Below the pieces are notes generated by a model, which made no database searches, was not told the origin of the DNA, and saw only the letters and a list, made by a program, of their open reading frames with translations. The position numbers and the translations under genes are program-made. DNA of 64,000 nucleotides from Osmia lignaria lignaria (taxonomy: Eukaryota; Arthropoda; Insecta; Hymenoptera; Megachilidae), in NCBI RefSeq assembly GCF_051020975.1, contig NW_027478160.1, positions 5,912,001 to 5,976,000 on the forward strand, written 5' to 3'. This document shows positions 23,656 to 37,818 of the stretch, piece after piece; within the stretch, counting starts at the first letter, position 1; each line of letters begins with the position of its first letter.

Positions 23656-26600
23656 TATCAGAAGCGTAGTTCTCGAGATATATCAAGATATTTAAAAGTT
23701 CCGAAGCCGCACCAACATAATAGAGATACAGAAACACCGTGGCCCCTTTCTTTGAGATAACTCTGCACTAGTGCGAGCTGCAAATGCCACTTCCAGCTTA
23801 GCTGTGCAGAAGAAGAACAACAAGAAGAAGAAATATCTCGAAATATGTCCGTCAGGCCCCTTCCCTTGAGATAAATATGCAAATATCTCGGAAACGAAGC
23901 GAGCTATGGCAAAATGTTAAGAGACCTTTTTTGTAGAGAATTAAGTTTCCTACTTTTTATGTTCTATGATATTTTTTGATCAGATGCGTAGTTCTCGAGA
24001 TATATCAAGATATTTAAAAGTTCCGAAGCCGCACCAACATAATAGAGATACAGAAACACCGTGGCCCCTTTCATTGAGATAACGCTGCACTATTGCGAGC
24101 TGGAAATGCCACTTCCAGCTTAGCTGTGCAGAAGAAGAACAACAAGAAGAAGAAATATCTCGAAATATGTCCGTCAGGCCACTTCCCTTGAGATAAATCT
24201 GCAAATATCTCGGAAACGAAGCGAGCTATGGCAAAATGTTAAGAGACCTTTTTTGTAGAGAATTAAGTTTCCTTCTTTTTATGTTGTATGATATTTTTTG
24301 ATCAGATGCGTAGTTCTCGAGATATATCAAGATATTTAAAAGTTCCGAAGCCGCACCAACATAATAGAGATACAGAAACACCGTGGCCCCTTTCTTTGAG
24401 ATAACTCTGCACTATTGCGAGCTGGAAATGCCACTTCCAGTTTAGCTGTGCAGAAGAAGAACAACAAGAAGAAGAAATATCTCGAAATATGTCCGTTAGG
24501 CCCCTTCCCTTGAGATAAATCTGCAAATATCTCGGAAACGAAGCGAGCTATGGCAAAATGTTAAGAGACCTTTTTTGTAGAGAATTATGTTTCCTACAAT
24601 TTATGTTCTATGATATTTTTTGATCAGAAGCGTAGTTTTCGAGATATATCGAGATATTTAAAAGTTCCGAAGCCGCACCAACATAATAGAGATACAGAAA
24701 CACGGTGGCCCCTTTCTTTGAGATAACTCTGCACTATTGCGAGCTGCAAATGCCGCTTCGAGCTTAGCTGTGCAGAAGAAGAACAACAAGAAGAAGAAAT
24801 ATCTCGAAATATGTCCGTCAGGCCCCTTCCCTTGAGATAAATCTGCAAACATCTCGGAAACGAAGCGAGCTATGGCGAAATGTTAAGAGACCTTTTTTGT
24901 AGAGAATTAAGTTTCCTACTTTTTATCTTCTATGATATTTTTTGATCAGATGCGTAGTTCTCGAGATATATCAAGATATTTAAAAGTGCCGAAGCCGCAC
25001 CAACATAATACAGATACAGAAACACCGTGGCCCCTTTCTTTGGGATAACTCTGCACTATTGCGAGCTGCAAATGCCACTTCCAGCTTAGCTGTGCAGAAG
25101 AAGAACAACAAGAAGAAGAAATATCTCGAAATATGTCCGTCAGGCCACTTCCCTTGAGATAAATCTGCAAATATCTCGGAAACGAAGCGAGCTATGGCAA
25201 AATGTTAAGAGACCTTTTTTGTAGAGAATTAAGTTTCCTACTTTTTATGTTCGATGATATTTTTTGATCAGATGCGTAGTTCTCGAGATATATCAAGATA
25301 TTTAAAAGTTCCGAAGCTGCACCAACATAATAGAGGTACAGAAACACCGTGGCCTCTTTCTTTGAGATAACTCTGCACTATTGGGAGCTGCAAATGCCGC
25401 TTCGAGCTTAGCTGTGCAGAAGAAGAACAACAAGAAGAAGAAATATCTCGAAATATGTCCGTCAGACCCCTTCCCTTGAGATGAATCTGCAAATATCTCG
25501 GAAACGAAGCGAGCTATGGCAAAATGTTAAGAGACCTTTTTTGTAGAGAATAATGTTTCCTACAATTTACGTTCTATGATATTTTTTGATCAGAAGCGTA
25601 GTTTTCGAGATATATCGAGATATTTAAAAGTTCCGAAGCCGCACCAACATAATAGAGATACAGAAACACCGTGGCCCCTTTCTTTGAGATAACTCTGCAC
25701 TATTGCGACCTGCAAATGCCACTTCCAGATCAGCTGTGCAGAAGAAGAACAACAAGAAGAAGAAATATCTCGAAATATGTCCGTCAGGCCCCTTCCCTTG
25801 AGATAAATCTGCAAATATCTCGGAAACGAAGCGAGCTATGGCAAAATGTTAAGAGACCTTTTTTGTAGAGAATTAAGTTTCCTACTTTTTATGTTCTATG
25901 GTATTTTTTGATCAGAAGCGTAGTTGTCGAGATATATCGAGATATTTAAAAGTTCCGAAGCCGCACCAACATAATAGAGATACAGAAACACCGTGGCCCC
26001 TTTCTTTGAGATAACTCTGCACTAGTGCGAGCCGCAAATGCCACTTCCAGCTTAGCTGTGCAGAAGAAGAACAACAAGAAGAAGAAATATCTCGAAATAT
26101 GTCCGTCAGGCCCCTTCCCTTGAGATAAATATGCAAATATCTCGGAAACGAAGCGAGCTATGGCAAAATGTTAAGAGACCTTTTTTGTAGAGAATTAAGT
26201 TTCCTACCTTTTATGTTCTATGACATTTTTTGATCAGATGCGTAGTTCTCGAGATATATCAAGATATTTAAAAGTTCCGAAGCCGCACCAACATAATAGA
26301 GATACAGAAACACCGTGGCCCCTTTCTTTGAGATAACTCTGCACTATTGCGAGCTGCAAATGCCACTTCCAGCTTAGCTGTGCAGAGGAAGAACAACAAG
26401 AAAAAGAAGTATCTCGAAATATGTCCGTCAGGCCCGTTCCTTTGAGCTGAATCTGCAAATATCTCGGAAACGAAGCGAGCTATGGCAAAATGTTAAGAGA
26501 CGTTTTTTGTAGAGAATTATGTTTCCTACAATTTATGTTCTACGATATTTTTCGATCAGAAGCGTAGTTTTCGAGATATATCGAGATATTTAAAAGTTCC

Positions 26601-26875
26601 GAAGCCGCACCAACATAATAGAGATACAGAAACACCGTGGCCCCTTTCTTTGAGATAACTCTGCACTAGTGCGAGCCGCAAATGCCACTTCCAGCTTAGC
26701 TGTGCAGAAGAAGAACAACAAGAAGAAGAAATATCTCGAAATATGTCCGACAGGCCCCTTCCCTTGAGATAAATCTGCAAATATCTCGGAAACGAAGCGA
26801 GCTATGGCGAAATGTTAAGAGACCTTTTTTGTAGAGAATTAAGTTTCCTACTTTTTATCTTATATGATATTTTTT

Positions 26876-27189
26876 GATCAGATGCGTAGTTCTCGAGATA
26901 TATCAAGATATTTAATAGTGCCGAAGCCGCACCAACATAATACAGATACAGAAACACCGTGGCCCCTTTCTTTGAGATAACTCTGCACTAGTGCGAGCCG
27001 CAAATGCCACTTCCAGCTTAGCTGTGCAGAAGAAGAACAACAAGAGGAAGAAATATCTCGAAATATGTCCGTCAGGCCCCTTCCCTTGAGATAAATCTGC
27101 AAATATCTCGGAAACGAAGCGAGCTATGGCAAAATGTTAAGAGACCTTTTCTGTAGAGAATTAAGTTTCCTACTTTTTGTGTTCTATGA
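26876..27189 (+). repeat. Block repeated four monomers downstream (1,288 bp)
   Basis: This monomer reappears at 28164. Both copies share TTTAATAGTGCCG, AATACAGATAC, CAAGAGGAAG, CCTTTTCTGTAG and TTTTTGTGTTC, a set of rare variants. The match includes the end of the preceding monomer (TTATCTTATATG) and stops inside the following one. The three monomers in between are of other classes and recur elsewhere. Confidence 0.85.
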
Positions 27190-28807
27190 TATTTTTTGAT
27201 CAGATGCGTAGTTCTCGAGATATATCAAGATATTTAAAAGTTCCGAAACCGCACCAACATAATAGAGATACACAAACACCGTGGACCCTTTCTTTGAGAT
27301 AACTCTGCACTAGTGCGAGCCGCAAATGCCACTTCCAGCTTAGCTGTGCAGAAGAAGAACAACAAGAAGAAGAAATATCTCGAAATATGTCCGTCAGGCC
27401 CCTTCCCTTGAGATAAATATACAAATATCTCGGAAACGAAGCGAGCTATGGCAAAATGTTAAGAGACCTTTTTTGTAGAGAATTAAGTTTCCTACTTTTT
27501 ATCTTCTATGATGTTTTTTGATTAGATGCGTAGTTCTCGAGATATATCAAGATATTTAAAAGTTCCGAAGCCGCACCAACATAATAGAGATACAGAAACA
27601 CCGTGGCCCCTCTCTTTGAGATAACTCTGCACTATTGCGAGCTGCAAATGCCACTTCCAGCTTAGCTGTGCAGAAGAAGAACAACAAGAAGAAGAAATAT
27701 CTCGAAATATGCCCGTCAGGCCAGTTCCTTTGAGCTGAATCTGCAAATATCTCGGAAACGAAGCGAGCTATGGCAAAATGTTAAGAGACGTTTTTTGTAG
27801 GGAATTATGTTTCCTACAATTTATGTTCTATGATATTTTTTGATCAGAAGCGTAGTTTTCGAGATATATCGAGATACTTAAAAGTTCCGAAGCCGCACCA
27901 ACATATTAGAGATACAGAAACACCGTGGCCCCTTTCTTTGAGATAACTGTGCACTAGTGCGAGCCGCAAATGCCACTTCCAGCTTAGCTGTGCAGAAGAA
28001 GAACAACAAGAAGAAGAAACTTCTCGAAATATGTCCGTCAGGCCCCTTCCCTTGAGATAAATCTGCAAATATCTCGGAAACGAAGCGAGCTATGGCGAAA
28101 TGTTAAGAGACCTTTTTTGTAGAGAATTAAGTTTCCTACTTTTTATCTTATATGATATTTTTTGATCAGATGCGTAGTTCTCGAGATATATCAAGATATT
28201 TAATAGTGCCGAAGCCGCACCAACATAATACAGATACAGAAACACCGTGGCCCCTTTCTTTGAGATAACTCTGCACTAGTGCGAGCCGCAAATGCCACTT
28301 CCAGCTTAGCTGTGCAGAAGAAGAACAACAAGAGGAAGAAATATCTCGAAATATGTCCGTCAGGCCCCTTCCCTTGAGATAAATCTGCAAATATCTCGGA
28401 AACGAAGCGAGCTATGGCAAAATGTTAAGAGACCTTTTCTGTAGAGAATTAAGTTTCCTACTTTTTGTGTTCTATGATATTTTTTGATCAGATGCGTAGT
28501 TCTCGAGATATATCAAGATATTTAAAAGTTCCGAAGCGGCACCAACATAATAGAGATACAGAAACACCGTGGCCCCTTTCTTTGAGATAACTCTGCACTA
28601 TTGCGAGCTGGAAATGCCACTTCCAGTTTAGCTGTGCAGAAGAAGAACAACAAGAAGAAGAAATATCTCGAAATATGTCCGTCAGGCCCCTTCCCTTGAG
28701 ATAAATATGCAAATATCTCGGAAACGAAGCGAGCTATGGCAAAATGTTAAGAGACCTTTTTTGTAGAGAATTAAGTTTCCTACCTTTTATGTTCGATGAC
28801 ATTTTTT

Positions 28808-30739
28808 GATCAGATGCGTAGTTCTCGAGATATATCAAGATATTTAAAAGTTCCGAAGCCGCACCAACATAATAGAGATACAGAAACACCGTGGCCCCTT
28901 TCTTTGAGATAACTCTGCACTATTGCGAGCTGCAAATGCCACTTCCAGCTTAGCTGTGCAGAGGAAGAACAACAAGAAAAAGAAGTATCTCGAAATATGT
29001 CCGTCAGGCCCGTTCCTTTGAGCTGAATCTGCAAATATCTCGGAAACGAAGCGAGCTATGGCAAAATGTTAAGAGACGTTTTTTGTAGAGAATTATGTTT
29101 CCTACAATTTATGTTCTATGATATTTTTCGATCAGAAGCGTAGTTTTCGAGATATATCGAGATATTTAAAAGTTCCGAAGCCGCACCAACATAATAGAGA
29201 TACAGAAACACCGTGGCCCCTTTCTTTGAGATAACTCTGCACTAGTGCGAGCCGCAAATGCCACTTCCAGCTTAGCTGTGCAGAAGAAGAACAACAAGAA
29301 GAAGAAATATCTCGAAATATGTCCGACAGGCCCCTTCCCTTGAGATAAATCTGCAAATATCTCGGAAACGAAGCGAGCTATGGCGAAATGTTAAGAGACC
29401 TTTTTTGTAGAGAATTAAGTTTCCTACTTTTTATCTTATATGATATTTTTTGATCAGATGCGTAGTTCTCGAGATATATCAAGATATTTAAAAGTGCCGA
29501 AGCCGCACCAACATAATACAGATACAGAAACACCGTGGCCCCTTTCTTTGAGATAACTCTGCACTAGTGCGAGCCGCAAATGCCACTTCCAGCTTAGCTG
29601 TGCAGAAGAAGAACAACAAGAAGAAGAAATATCTCGAAATATGTCCGTCAGGCCCCTTCCCTTGAGATAAATCTGCAAATATCTCGGAAACGAATCGAGC
29701 TATGGCAAAATGTTAAGAGACCTTTTTTGTAGAGAATTAAGTTTCCTACTTTTTATGTTCTATGATATTTTTTGATCAGATGCGTAGTTCTCGAGATATA
29801 TCAAGATATTTAAAAGTTCCGAAGCCGCACCAACATAATACAGATACAGAAACACCGTGGCCCCTTTCTTTGAGATAACTCTGCACTAGTGCGAGCCGCA
29901 AATGCCACTTCGAGCTTAGCTGTGCAGAAGAAGAACAACAAGAAGAAGAAATATCTCGAAATATGTCCGTCAGGCCAGTTCCTTTGAGCTGAATCTGCAA
30001 ATATCTCGGAAACGAAGAGAGCTATGGCAAAATGTTAAGAGACCTTTTTTGTAGAGAATTAAGTTTCCTACTTTTTATGTTCGATGATATTTTTTGATCA
30101 GATGCGTAGTTCTCGAGATATATCAAGATATTTAAAAGTCCCGAAGCTGCACCAACATAATAGAGGTACAGAAACACCGTGGCCTCTTTCTTTGAGATAA
30201 CTCTGCACTATTGCGAGCTGCAAATGCCACTTCGAGCTTAGCTGTGCAGAAGAAGAACAACAAGAAGAAGAAATATCTCGAAATATGTCCGTCAGGCCCC
30301 TTCCCTTGAGATAAATCTGCAAATATCTCGGAAACGAAGAGAGATATGGCAAAATGTTAAGAGACCTTTTTTGTAGAGAATTAAGTTTCCTACTTTTCAT
30401 GTTCTATGATATTTTTTGATCAGATGCGTAGTTCTCGAGATATATCAAGATATTTAAAAGTTCCGAAACCGCACCAACATAATAGAGATACACAAACACC
30501 GTGGACCCTTTCTTTGAGATAACTCTGCACTAGTGCGAGCCGCAAATGCCACTTCCAGCTTAGCTGTGCAGAAGAAGAACAACAAGAAGAAGAAATATCT
30601 CGAAATATGTCCGTCAGGCCCCTTCCCTTGAGATAAATATACAAATATCTCGGAAACGAAGCGAGCTATGGCAAAATGTTAAGAGACCTTTTTTGTAGAG
30701 AATTAAGTTTCCTACTTTTCATGTTCTATGATATTTTTT
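28808..30739 (+). repeat. 8-monomer periodic block, copy A (offset 2,576 bp)
   Basis: Six consecutive monomers repeat at 31384-33315 with an offset of exactly 8 x 322 = 2,576 bp and very few differences (for example CCCGTTCC against CCCGTGCC, and one G/C change near 29911/32487). Markers include AACAAGAAAAAGAAGTATC, TATCTTATATG and AAAGTCCCGAAGC. The two monomers completing the period (30740-31383) are not matched at the equivalent place in copy B. Confidence 0.9.
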
Positions 30740-32060
30740 GATCAGATGCGTAGTTCTCGAGATATATTAAGATATTTAAAAGTTCCGAGGCCGCACCAAC
30801 ATAATAGAGATACACAAACACCGTGGACCCTTTCTTTGAGATAACTCTGCACTAGTGCGAGCCGCAAATGCCACTTCCAGCTTAGCTGTGCAGAAGAAGA
30901 ACAACAAGAAGAAGAAATATCTCGAAATATGTCCGTCAGGCCCCTTCCCTTGAGATAAATATGCAAATATCTCGGAAACGAAGCGAGCTATGGCAAAATG
31001 TTAAGAGACCTTTTTTGTAGAGAATTAAGTTTCCTACTTTTTATCTTGTATGATATTTTTTGATTAGATGCGTAGTTCTCGAGATATATCAAGATATTTA
31101 AAAGTTCCGAAGCCGCACCAACATAATAGAGATACCGAAACACCGTGGCCCCTCTCTTTGAGATAACTCTGCACTATTGCGAGCTGCAAATGCCACTTCC
31201 AGCTTAGCTGTGCAGAAGAAGAACAACAAGAAGAAGAAATATCTCGAAATATGTCCGTCAGGCCAGTTCCTTTGAGCTGAATCTGCAAATATCTCGGAAA
31301 CGAAGCGAGCTATGGCAAAATGTTAAGAGACGTTTTTTGTAGAGAATTAAGTTTCCTACCTTTTATGTTCTATGACATTTTTTGATCAGATGCGTAGTTC
31401 TCGAGATATATCAAGATATTTAAAAGTTCCGAAGCCGCACCAACATAATAGAGATACAGAAACACCGTGGCCCCTTTCTTTGAGATAACTCTGCACTATT
31501 GCGAGCTGCAAATGCCACTTCCAGCTTAGCTGTGCAGAGGAAGAACAACAAGAAAAAGAAGTATCTCGAAATATGTCCGTCAGGCCCGTGCCTTTGAGCT
31601 GAATCTGCAAATATCTCGGAAACGAAGCGAGCTATGGCAAAATGTTAAGAGACGTTTTTTGTAGAGAATTATGTTTCCTACAATTTATGTTCTATGATAT
31701 TTTTCGATCAGAAGCGTAGTTTTCGAGATATATCGAGATATTTAAAAGTTCCGAAGCCGCACCAACATAATAGAGATACAGAAACACCGTGGCCCCTTTC
31801 TTTGAGATAACTCTGCACTAGTGCGAGCCGCAAATGCCACTTCCAGCTTAGCTGTGCAGAAGAAGAACAACAAGAAGAAGAAATATCTCGAAATATGTCC
31901 GACAGGCCCCTTCCCTTGAGATAAATCTGCAAATATCTCGGAAACGAAGCGAGCTATGGCGAAATGTTAAGAGACCTTTTTTGTAGAGAATTAAGTTTCC
32001 TACTTTTTATCTTATATGATATTTTTTGATCAGATGCGTAGTTCTCGAGATATATCAAGA
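30740..32060 (+). repeat. 11-monomer-offset block, copy A
   Basis: Four monomers and the start of a fifth recur at 34282 with an offset of 3,542 bp (11 x 322). Shared markers are ATATATTAAGATATT, GTTCCGAGGCC, GATACCGAAAC and TATCTTGTATGATA. The stretch overlaps the start of the 8-monomer block, so the two duplications happened at different times. Confidence 0.85.
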
Positions 32061-33315
32061 TATTTAAAAGTGCCGAAGCCGCACCAACATAATACAGATA
32101 CAGAAACACCGTGGCCCCTTTCTTTGAGATAACTCTGCACTAGTGCGAGCCGCAAATGCCACTTCCAGCTTAGCTGTGCAGAAGAAGAACAACAAGAAGA
32201 AGAAATATCTCGAAATATGTCCGTCAGGCCCCTTCCCTTGAGATAAATCTGCAAATATCTCGGAAACGAATCGAGCTATGGCAAAATGTTAAGAGACCTT
32301 TTTTGTAGAGAATTAAGTTTCCTACTTTTTATGTTCTATGATATTTTTTGATCAGATGCGTAGTTCTCGAGATATATCAAGATATTTAAAAGTTCCGAAG
32401 CCGCACCAACATAATACAGATACAGAAACACCGTGGCCCCTTTCTTTGAGATAACTCTGCACTAGTGCGAGCCGCAAATGCCACTTCCAGCTTAGCTGTG
32501 CAGAAGAAGAACAACAAGAAGAAGAAATATCTCGAAATATGTCCGTCAGGCCAGTTCCTTTGAGCTGAATCTGCAAATATCTCGGAAACGAAGAGAGCTA
32601 TGGCAAAATGTTAAGAGACCTTTTTTGTAGAGAATTAAGTTTCCTACTTTTTATGTTCGATGATATTTTTTGATCAGATGCGTAGTTCTCGAGATATATC
32701 AAGATATTTAAAAGTCCCGAAGCTGCACCAACATAATAGAGGTACAGAAACACCGTGGCCTCTTTCTTTGAGATAACTCTGCACTATTGCGAGCTGCAAA
32801 TGCCACTTCGAGCTTAGCTGTGCAGAAGAAGAACAACAAGAAGAAGAAATATCTCGAAATATGTCCGTCAGGCCCCTTCCCTTGAGATAAATCTGCAAAT
32901 ATCTCGGAAACGAAGAGAGATATGGCAAAATGTTAAGAGACCTTTTTTGTAGAGAATTAAGTTTCCTACTTTTCATGTTCTATGATATTTTTTGATCAGA
33001 TGCGTAGTTCTCGAGATATATCAAGATATTTAAAAGTTCCGAAACCGCACCAACATAATAGAGATACACAAACACCGTGGACCCTTTCTTTGAGATAACT
33101 CTGCACTAGTGCGAGCCGCAAATGCCACTTCCAGCTTAGCTGTGCAGAAGAAGAACAACAAGAAGAAGAAATATCTCGAAATATGTCCGTCAGGCCCCTT
33201 CCCTTGAGATAAATATACAAATATCTCGGAAACGAAGCGAGCTATGGCAAAATGTTAAGAGACCTTTTTTGTAGAGAATTAAGTTTCCTACTTTTTATCT
33301 TCTATGATGTTTTTT
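31384..33315 (+). repeat. 8-monomer periodic block, copy B
   Basis: Second copy of 28808-30739. It is followed by monomers (33316, 33638) that match those at 27520 and 27842 with an offset of 5,796 bp (18 x 322). The region is therefore a nest of duplications of different length rather than one regular higher-order repeat. Confidence 0.9.
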
Positions 33316-34281
33316 GATTAGATGCGTAGTTCTCGAGATATATCAAGATATTTAAAAGTTCCGAAGCCGCACCAACATAATAGAGATACAGAAACACCGT
33401 GGCCCCTCTCTTTGAGATAACTCTGCACTATTGCGAGCTGCAAATGCCACTTCCAGCTTAGCTGTGCAGAAGAAGAACAACAAGAAGAAGAAATATCTCG
33501 AAATATGCCCGTCAGGCCAGTTCCTTTGAGCTGAATCTGCAAATATCTCGGAAACGAAGCGAGCTATGGCAAAATGTTAAGAGACGTTTTTTGTAGGGAA
33601 TTATGTTTCCTACAATTTATGTTCTATGATATTTTTTGATCAGAAGCGTAGTTTTCGAGATATATCGAGATACTTAAAAGTTCCGAAGCCGCACCAACAT
33701 ATTAGAGATACAGAAACACCGTGGCCCCTTTCTTTGAGATAACTGTGCACTAGTGCGAGCCGCAAATGCCACTTCCAGCTTAGCTGTGCAGAAGAAGAAC
33801 AACAAGAAGAAGAAACTTCTCGAAATATGTCCGTCAGGCCCCTTCCCTTGAGATAAATCTGCAAATATCTCGGAAACGAAGCGAGCTATGGCAAAATGTT
33901 AAGAGAGCTTTTTTGTAGAGAATTATGTTTCCTACTTTTTATGTTCTATGATATTTTTTGATCAGACGCGTAGTTCTCGAGATATATCAAGATATTTAAA
34001 AGTTCCGAAGCCGCACCAACATAATAGAGATACAGAAACACCGTGGCCCCTTTCTTTGAGATAACTCTGCACTAGTGCGAGCCGCAAATGCCACTTCCAG
34101 CTTAGCTGTGCAGAAGAAGAACAACAAGAAGAAGAAATATCTCGAAATATGTCCGTCAGGCCCCCTCCCTTGAGATAAATCTGCAAATATCTCGGAAACG
34201 AAGAGAGCTATGGCAAAATGTTAAGAGACCTTTTTTGTAGAGAATTAAGTTTCCTACTTTTCATGTTCTATGATATTTTTT

Positions 34282-35650
34282 GATCAGATGCGTAGTTCTC
34301 GAGATATATTAAGATATTTAAAAGTTCCGAGGCCGCACCAACATAATAGAGATACACAAACACCGTGGACCCTTTCTTTGAGATAACTCTGCACTAGTGC
34401 GAGCCGCAAATGCCACTTCCAGCTTAGCTGTGCAGAAGAAGAACAACAAGAAGAAGAAATATCTCGAAATATGTCCGTCAGGCCCCTTCCCTTGAGATAA
34501 ATATGCAAATATCTCGGAAACGAAGCGAGCTATGGCAAAATGTTAAGAGACCTTTTTTGTAGAGAATTAAGTTTCCTACTTTTTATCTTGTATGATATTT
34601 TTTGATTAGATGCGTAGTTCTCGAGATATATCAAGATATTTAAAAGTTCCGAAGCCGCACCAACATAATAGAGATACCGAAACACCGTGGCCCCTCTCTT
34701 TGAGATAACTCTGCACTATTGCGAGCTGCAAATGCCACTTCCAGCTTAGCTGTGCAGAAGAAGAACAACAAGAAGAAGAAATATCTCGAAATATGTCCGT
34801 CAGGCCAGTTCCTTTGAGCTGAATCTGCAAATATCTCGGAAACGAAGCGAGCTATGGCAAAATGTTAAGAGACGTTTTTTGTAGAGAATTAAGTTTCCTA
34901 CCTTTTATGTTCTATGACATTTTTTGATCAGATGCGTAGTTCTCGAGATATATCAAGATATTTAAAAGTTCCGAAGCCGCACCAACATAATAGAGATACA
35001 GAAACACCGTGGCCCCTTTCTTTGAGATAACTCTGCACTATTGCGAGCTGCAAATGCCACTTCCAGCTTAGCTGTGCAGAGGAAGAACAACAAGAAAAAG
35101 AAGTATCTCGAAATATGTCCGTCAGGCCCGTGCCTTTGAGCTGAATCTGCAAATATCTCGGAAACGAAGCGAGCTATGGCAAAATGTTAAGAGACGTTTT
35201 TTGTAGAGAATTATGTTTCCTACAATTTATGTTCTATGATATTTTTCGATCAGAAGCGTAGTTTTCGAGATATATCGAGATATTTAAAAGTTCCGAAGCC
35301 GCACCAACATAATAGAGATACAGAAACACCGTGGCCCCTTTCTTTGAGATAACTCTGCACTAGTGCGAGCCGCAAATGCCACTTCCAGCTTAGCTGTGCA
35401 GAAGAAGAACAACAAGAAGAAGAAATATCTCGAAATATGTCCGACAGGCCCCTTCCCTTGAGATAAATCTGCAAATATCTCGGAAACGAAGCGAGCTATG
35501 GCGAAATGTTAAGAGACCTTTTTTGTAGAGAATTAAGTTTCCTACTTTTTATCTTATATGATATTTTTTGATCAGATGCGTAGTTCTCGAGATATATCAA
35601 GATATTTAAAAGTGCCGAAGCCGCACCAACATAATACAGATACAGAAACA
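34282..35650 (+). repeat. 11-monomer-offset block, copy B
   Basis: Copy of 30740-32060. It ends inside the monomer at 35570, which is chimeric: its left part matches the monomer at 32028 (AAAGTGCCG, AATACAGATAC). Its right part has the GAAACTTCTCG variant typical of the monomers at 27842, 33638 and 36212. Confidence 0.85.
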
Positions 35651-35891
35651 CCGTGGCCCCTTTCTTTGAGATAACTCTGCACTAGTGCGAGCCGCAAATG
35701 CCACTTCCAGCTTAGCTGTGCAGAAGAAGAACAACAAGAAGAAGAAACTTCTCGAAATATGTCCGTTAGGCCCCTTCCCTTGAGATAAATCTGCAAATAT
35801 CTCGGAAACGAAGCGAGCTATGGCAAAATGTTAAGAGAGCTTTTTTGTAGAGAATTAAGTTTCCTACTTTTTATGTTCTATGATATTTTTT

Positions 35892-36211
35892 GATCAGATG
35901 CGTAGTTCTCGAGATATATCAAGATATTTAAAAGTTCCGAATCCGCACCAACATAATAGATACAGAAACACCGTGGCCCCTTTCTTTGAGATAACTCTGC
36001 ACTATTGCGAGCTGCAAATGCCACTTCCAGCTTAGCTGTGCAGAGGAAGAACAACAAGAAGAAGAAATATCTCGAAATATGTCCGTCAGGCCAGTTCCTT
36101 TGAGCTGAATCTGCAAATATCTCGGAAACGAAGCGAGCTATGGCAAAATGTTAAGAGACGTTTTTTGTAGAGAATTATGTTTCCTACAATTTATGTTCTA
36201 TGATATTTTTT
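35892..36211 (+). repeat. 320-bp monomer (two-base deletion)
   Basis: Reads CATAATAGATACAG where others have CATAATAGAGATACAG. The same deletion occurs in the monomers at 37178, 42005 and 43291, two copies in each half of the large duplication, so one mutation has been copied at least twice. Confidence 0.92.
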
Positions 36212-37177
36212 GATCAGAAGCGTAGTTTTCGAGATATATCGAGATACTTAAAAGTTCCGAAGCCGCACCAACATATTAGAGATACAGAAACACCGTGGCC
36301 CCTTTCTTTGAGATAACTGTGCACTAGTGCGAGCCGCAAATGCCACTTCCAGCTTAGCTGTGCAGAAGAAGAACAACAAGAAGAAGAAACTTCTCGAAAT
36401 ATGTCCGTCAGGCCCCTTCCCTTGAGATAAATCTGCAAATATCTCGGAAACGAAGCGAGCTATGGCAAAATGTTAAGAGACCTTTTTTGTAGAGAATTGT
36501 GTTTCCTACTTTTTATGTTCTATGATATTTTTTGAACAGACGCGTAGTTCTCGAGATATATCAAGATATTTAAAAGTTCCGAAGCCTCACCAACATAATA
36601 GAGATACAGAAACACCGTGGCCCCTTTCTTTGAGATATGTCTGCACTATTGCGAGCTGCAAATCCCACTGCCAGCTTAGCTGTGCAGAAGAAGAACAACA
36701 AGAAGAAGAAATATCTCGAAATATGTCCGTGAGGCCCCTTCCCTTGAGATAAATCTGCAAATATCTCGGAAACGAAGCGAGCTATGGCAAAATGTTAAGA
36801 GACCTTATTTGTAGAGAATTATGTTTCCTACTTTTTATGTTCTATGATATTTTTTGATCAGACGCGTAGTTCTCGAGATATATCAAGATATTTAAAAGTT
36901 CCGAAGCCGCACCAACATAATAGAGATACAGAAACACCGTGGCCCCTTTCTTTGAGATAACTCTGCACTAGTGCGAGCCGCAAATGCCACTTCCAGCTTA
37001 GCTGTGCAGAAGAAGAACAACAAGAAGAAGAAATATCTCGAAATATGTCCGTCAGGCCCCTTCCCTTGAGATAAATATGCAAATATCTCGGAAACGAAGC
37101 GAGCTATGGCAAAATGTTAAGAGACCTTTTTTGTAGAGAATTAAGTTTCCTACTTTTTATGTTCTATGATATTTTTT

Positions 37178-37497
37178 GATCAGATGCGTAGTTCTCGAGA
37201 TATATCAAGATATTTAAAAGTTCCGAAGCCGCACCAACATAATAGATACAGAAACACCGTGGCCCCTTTCTTTGAGATAACTCTGCACTATCGCGAGCTG
37301 CAAATGCCACTTCCAGCTTAGCTGTGCAGAGGAAGAACAACAAGAAGAAGAAATATCTCGAAATATGTCGGTCAGGCCAGTTCCTTTGAGCTGAATCTGC
37401 AAATATCTCGGAAACGAAGCGAGCTATGGCAAAATGTTAAGAGACGTTTTTTGTAGAGAATTATGTTTCCTACAATTTATGTTCTATGATATTTTTT
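37178..37497 (+). repeat. 320-bp monomer (two-base deletion)
   Basis: Same AATAGATACAG lesion as at 35892, with an extra CTATCGCGAGC change shared with its counterpart at 43291. Confidence 0.92.
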
Positions 37498-37818
37498 GAT
37501 CAGAAGCGTAGTTTTCGAGATATATCGAGATACTTAAAAGTTCCGAAGCCGCACCACATATTAGAGATACAGAAACACCGTGGCCCCTTTCTTTGAGATA
37601 ACTCTGCACTAGTGCGAGCCGCAAATGCCACTTCCAGCTTAGCTGTGCAGAAGAAGAACAACAAGAAGAAGAAACTTCTCGAAATATGTCCGTCAGGCCC
37701 CTTCCCTTGAGATAAATCTGCAAATATCTCGGAAACGAAGCGAGCTATGGCAAAATGTTAAGAGACCTTTTTTGTAGAGAATTATGTTTCCTACTTTTTA
37801 TGTTCTATGATATTTTTT
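37498..37818 (+). repeat. 321-bp monomer (one-base deletion)
   Basis: Reads CGCACCACATATTAG where relatives have CGCACCAACATATTAG. Shared only with its duplicate at 43611. Confidence 0.92.
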
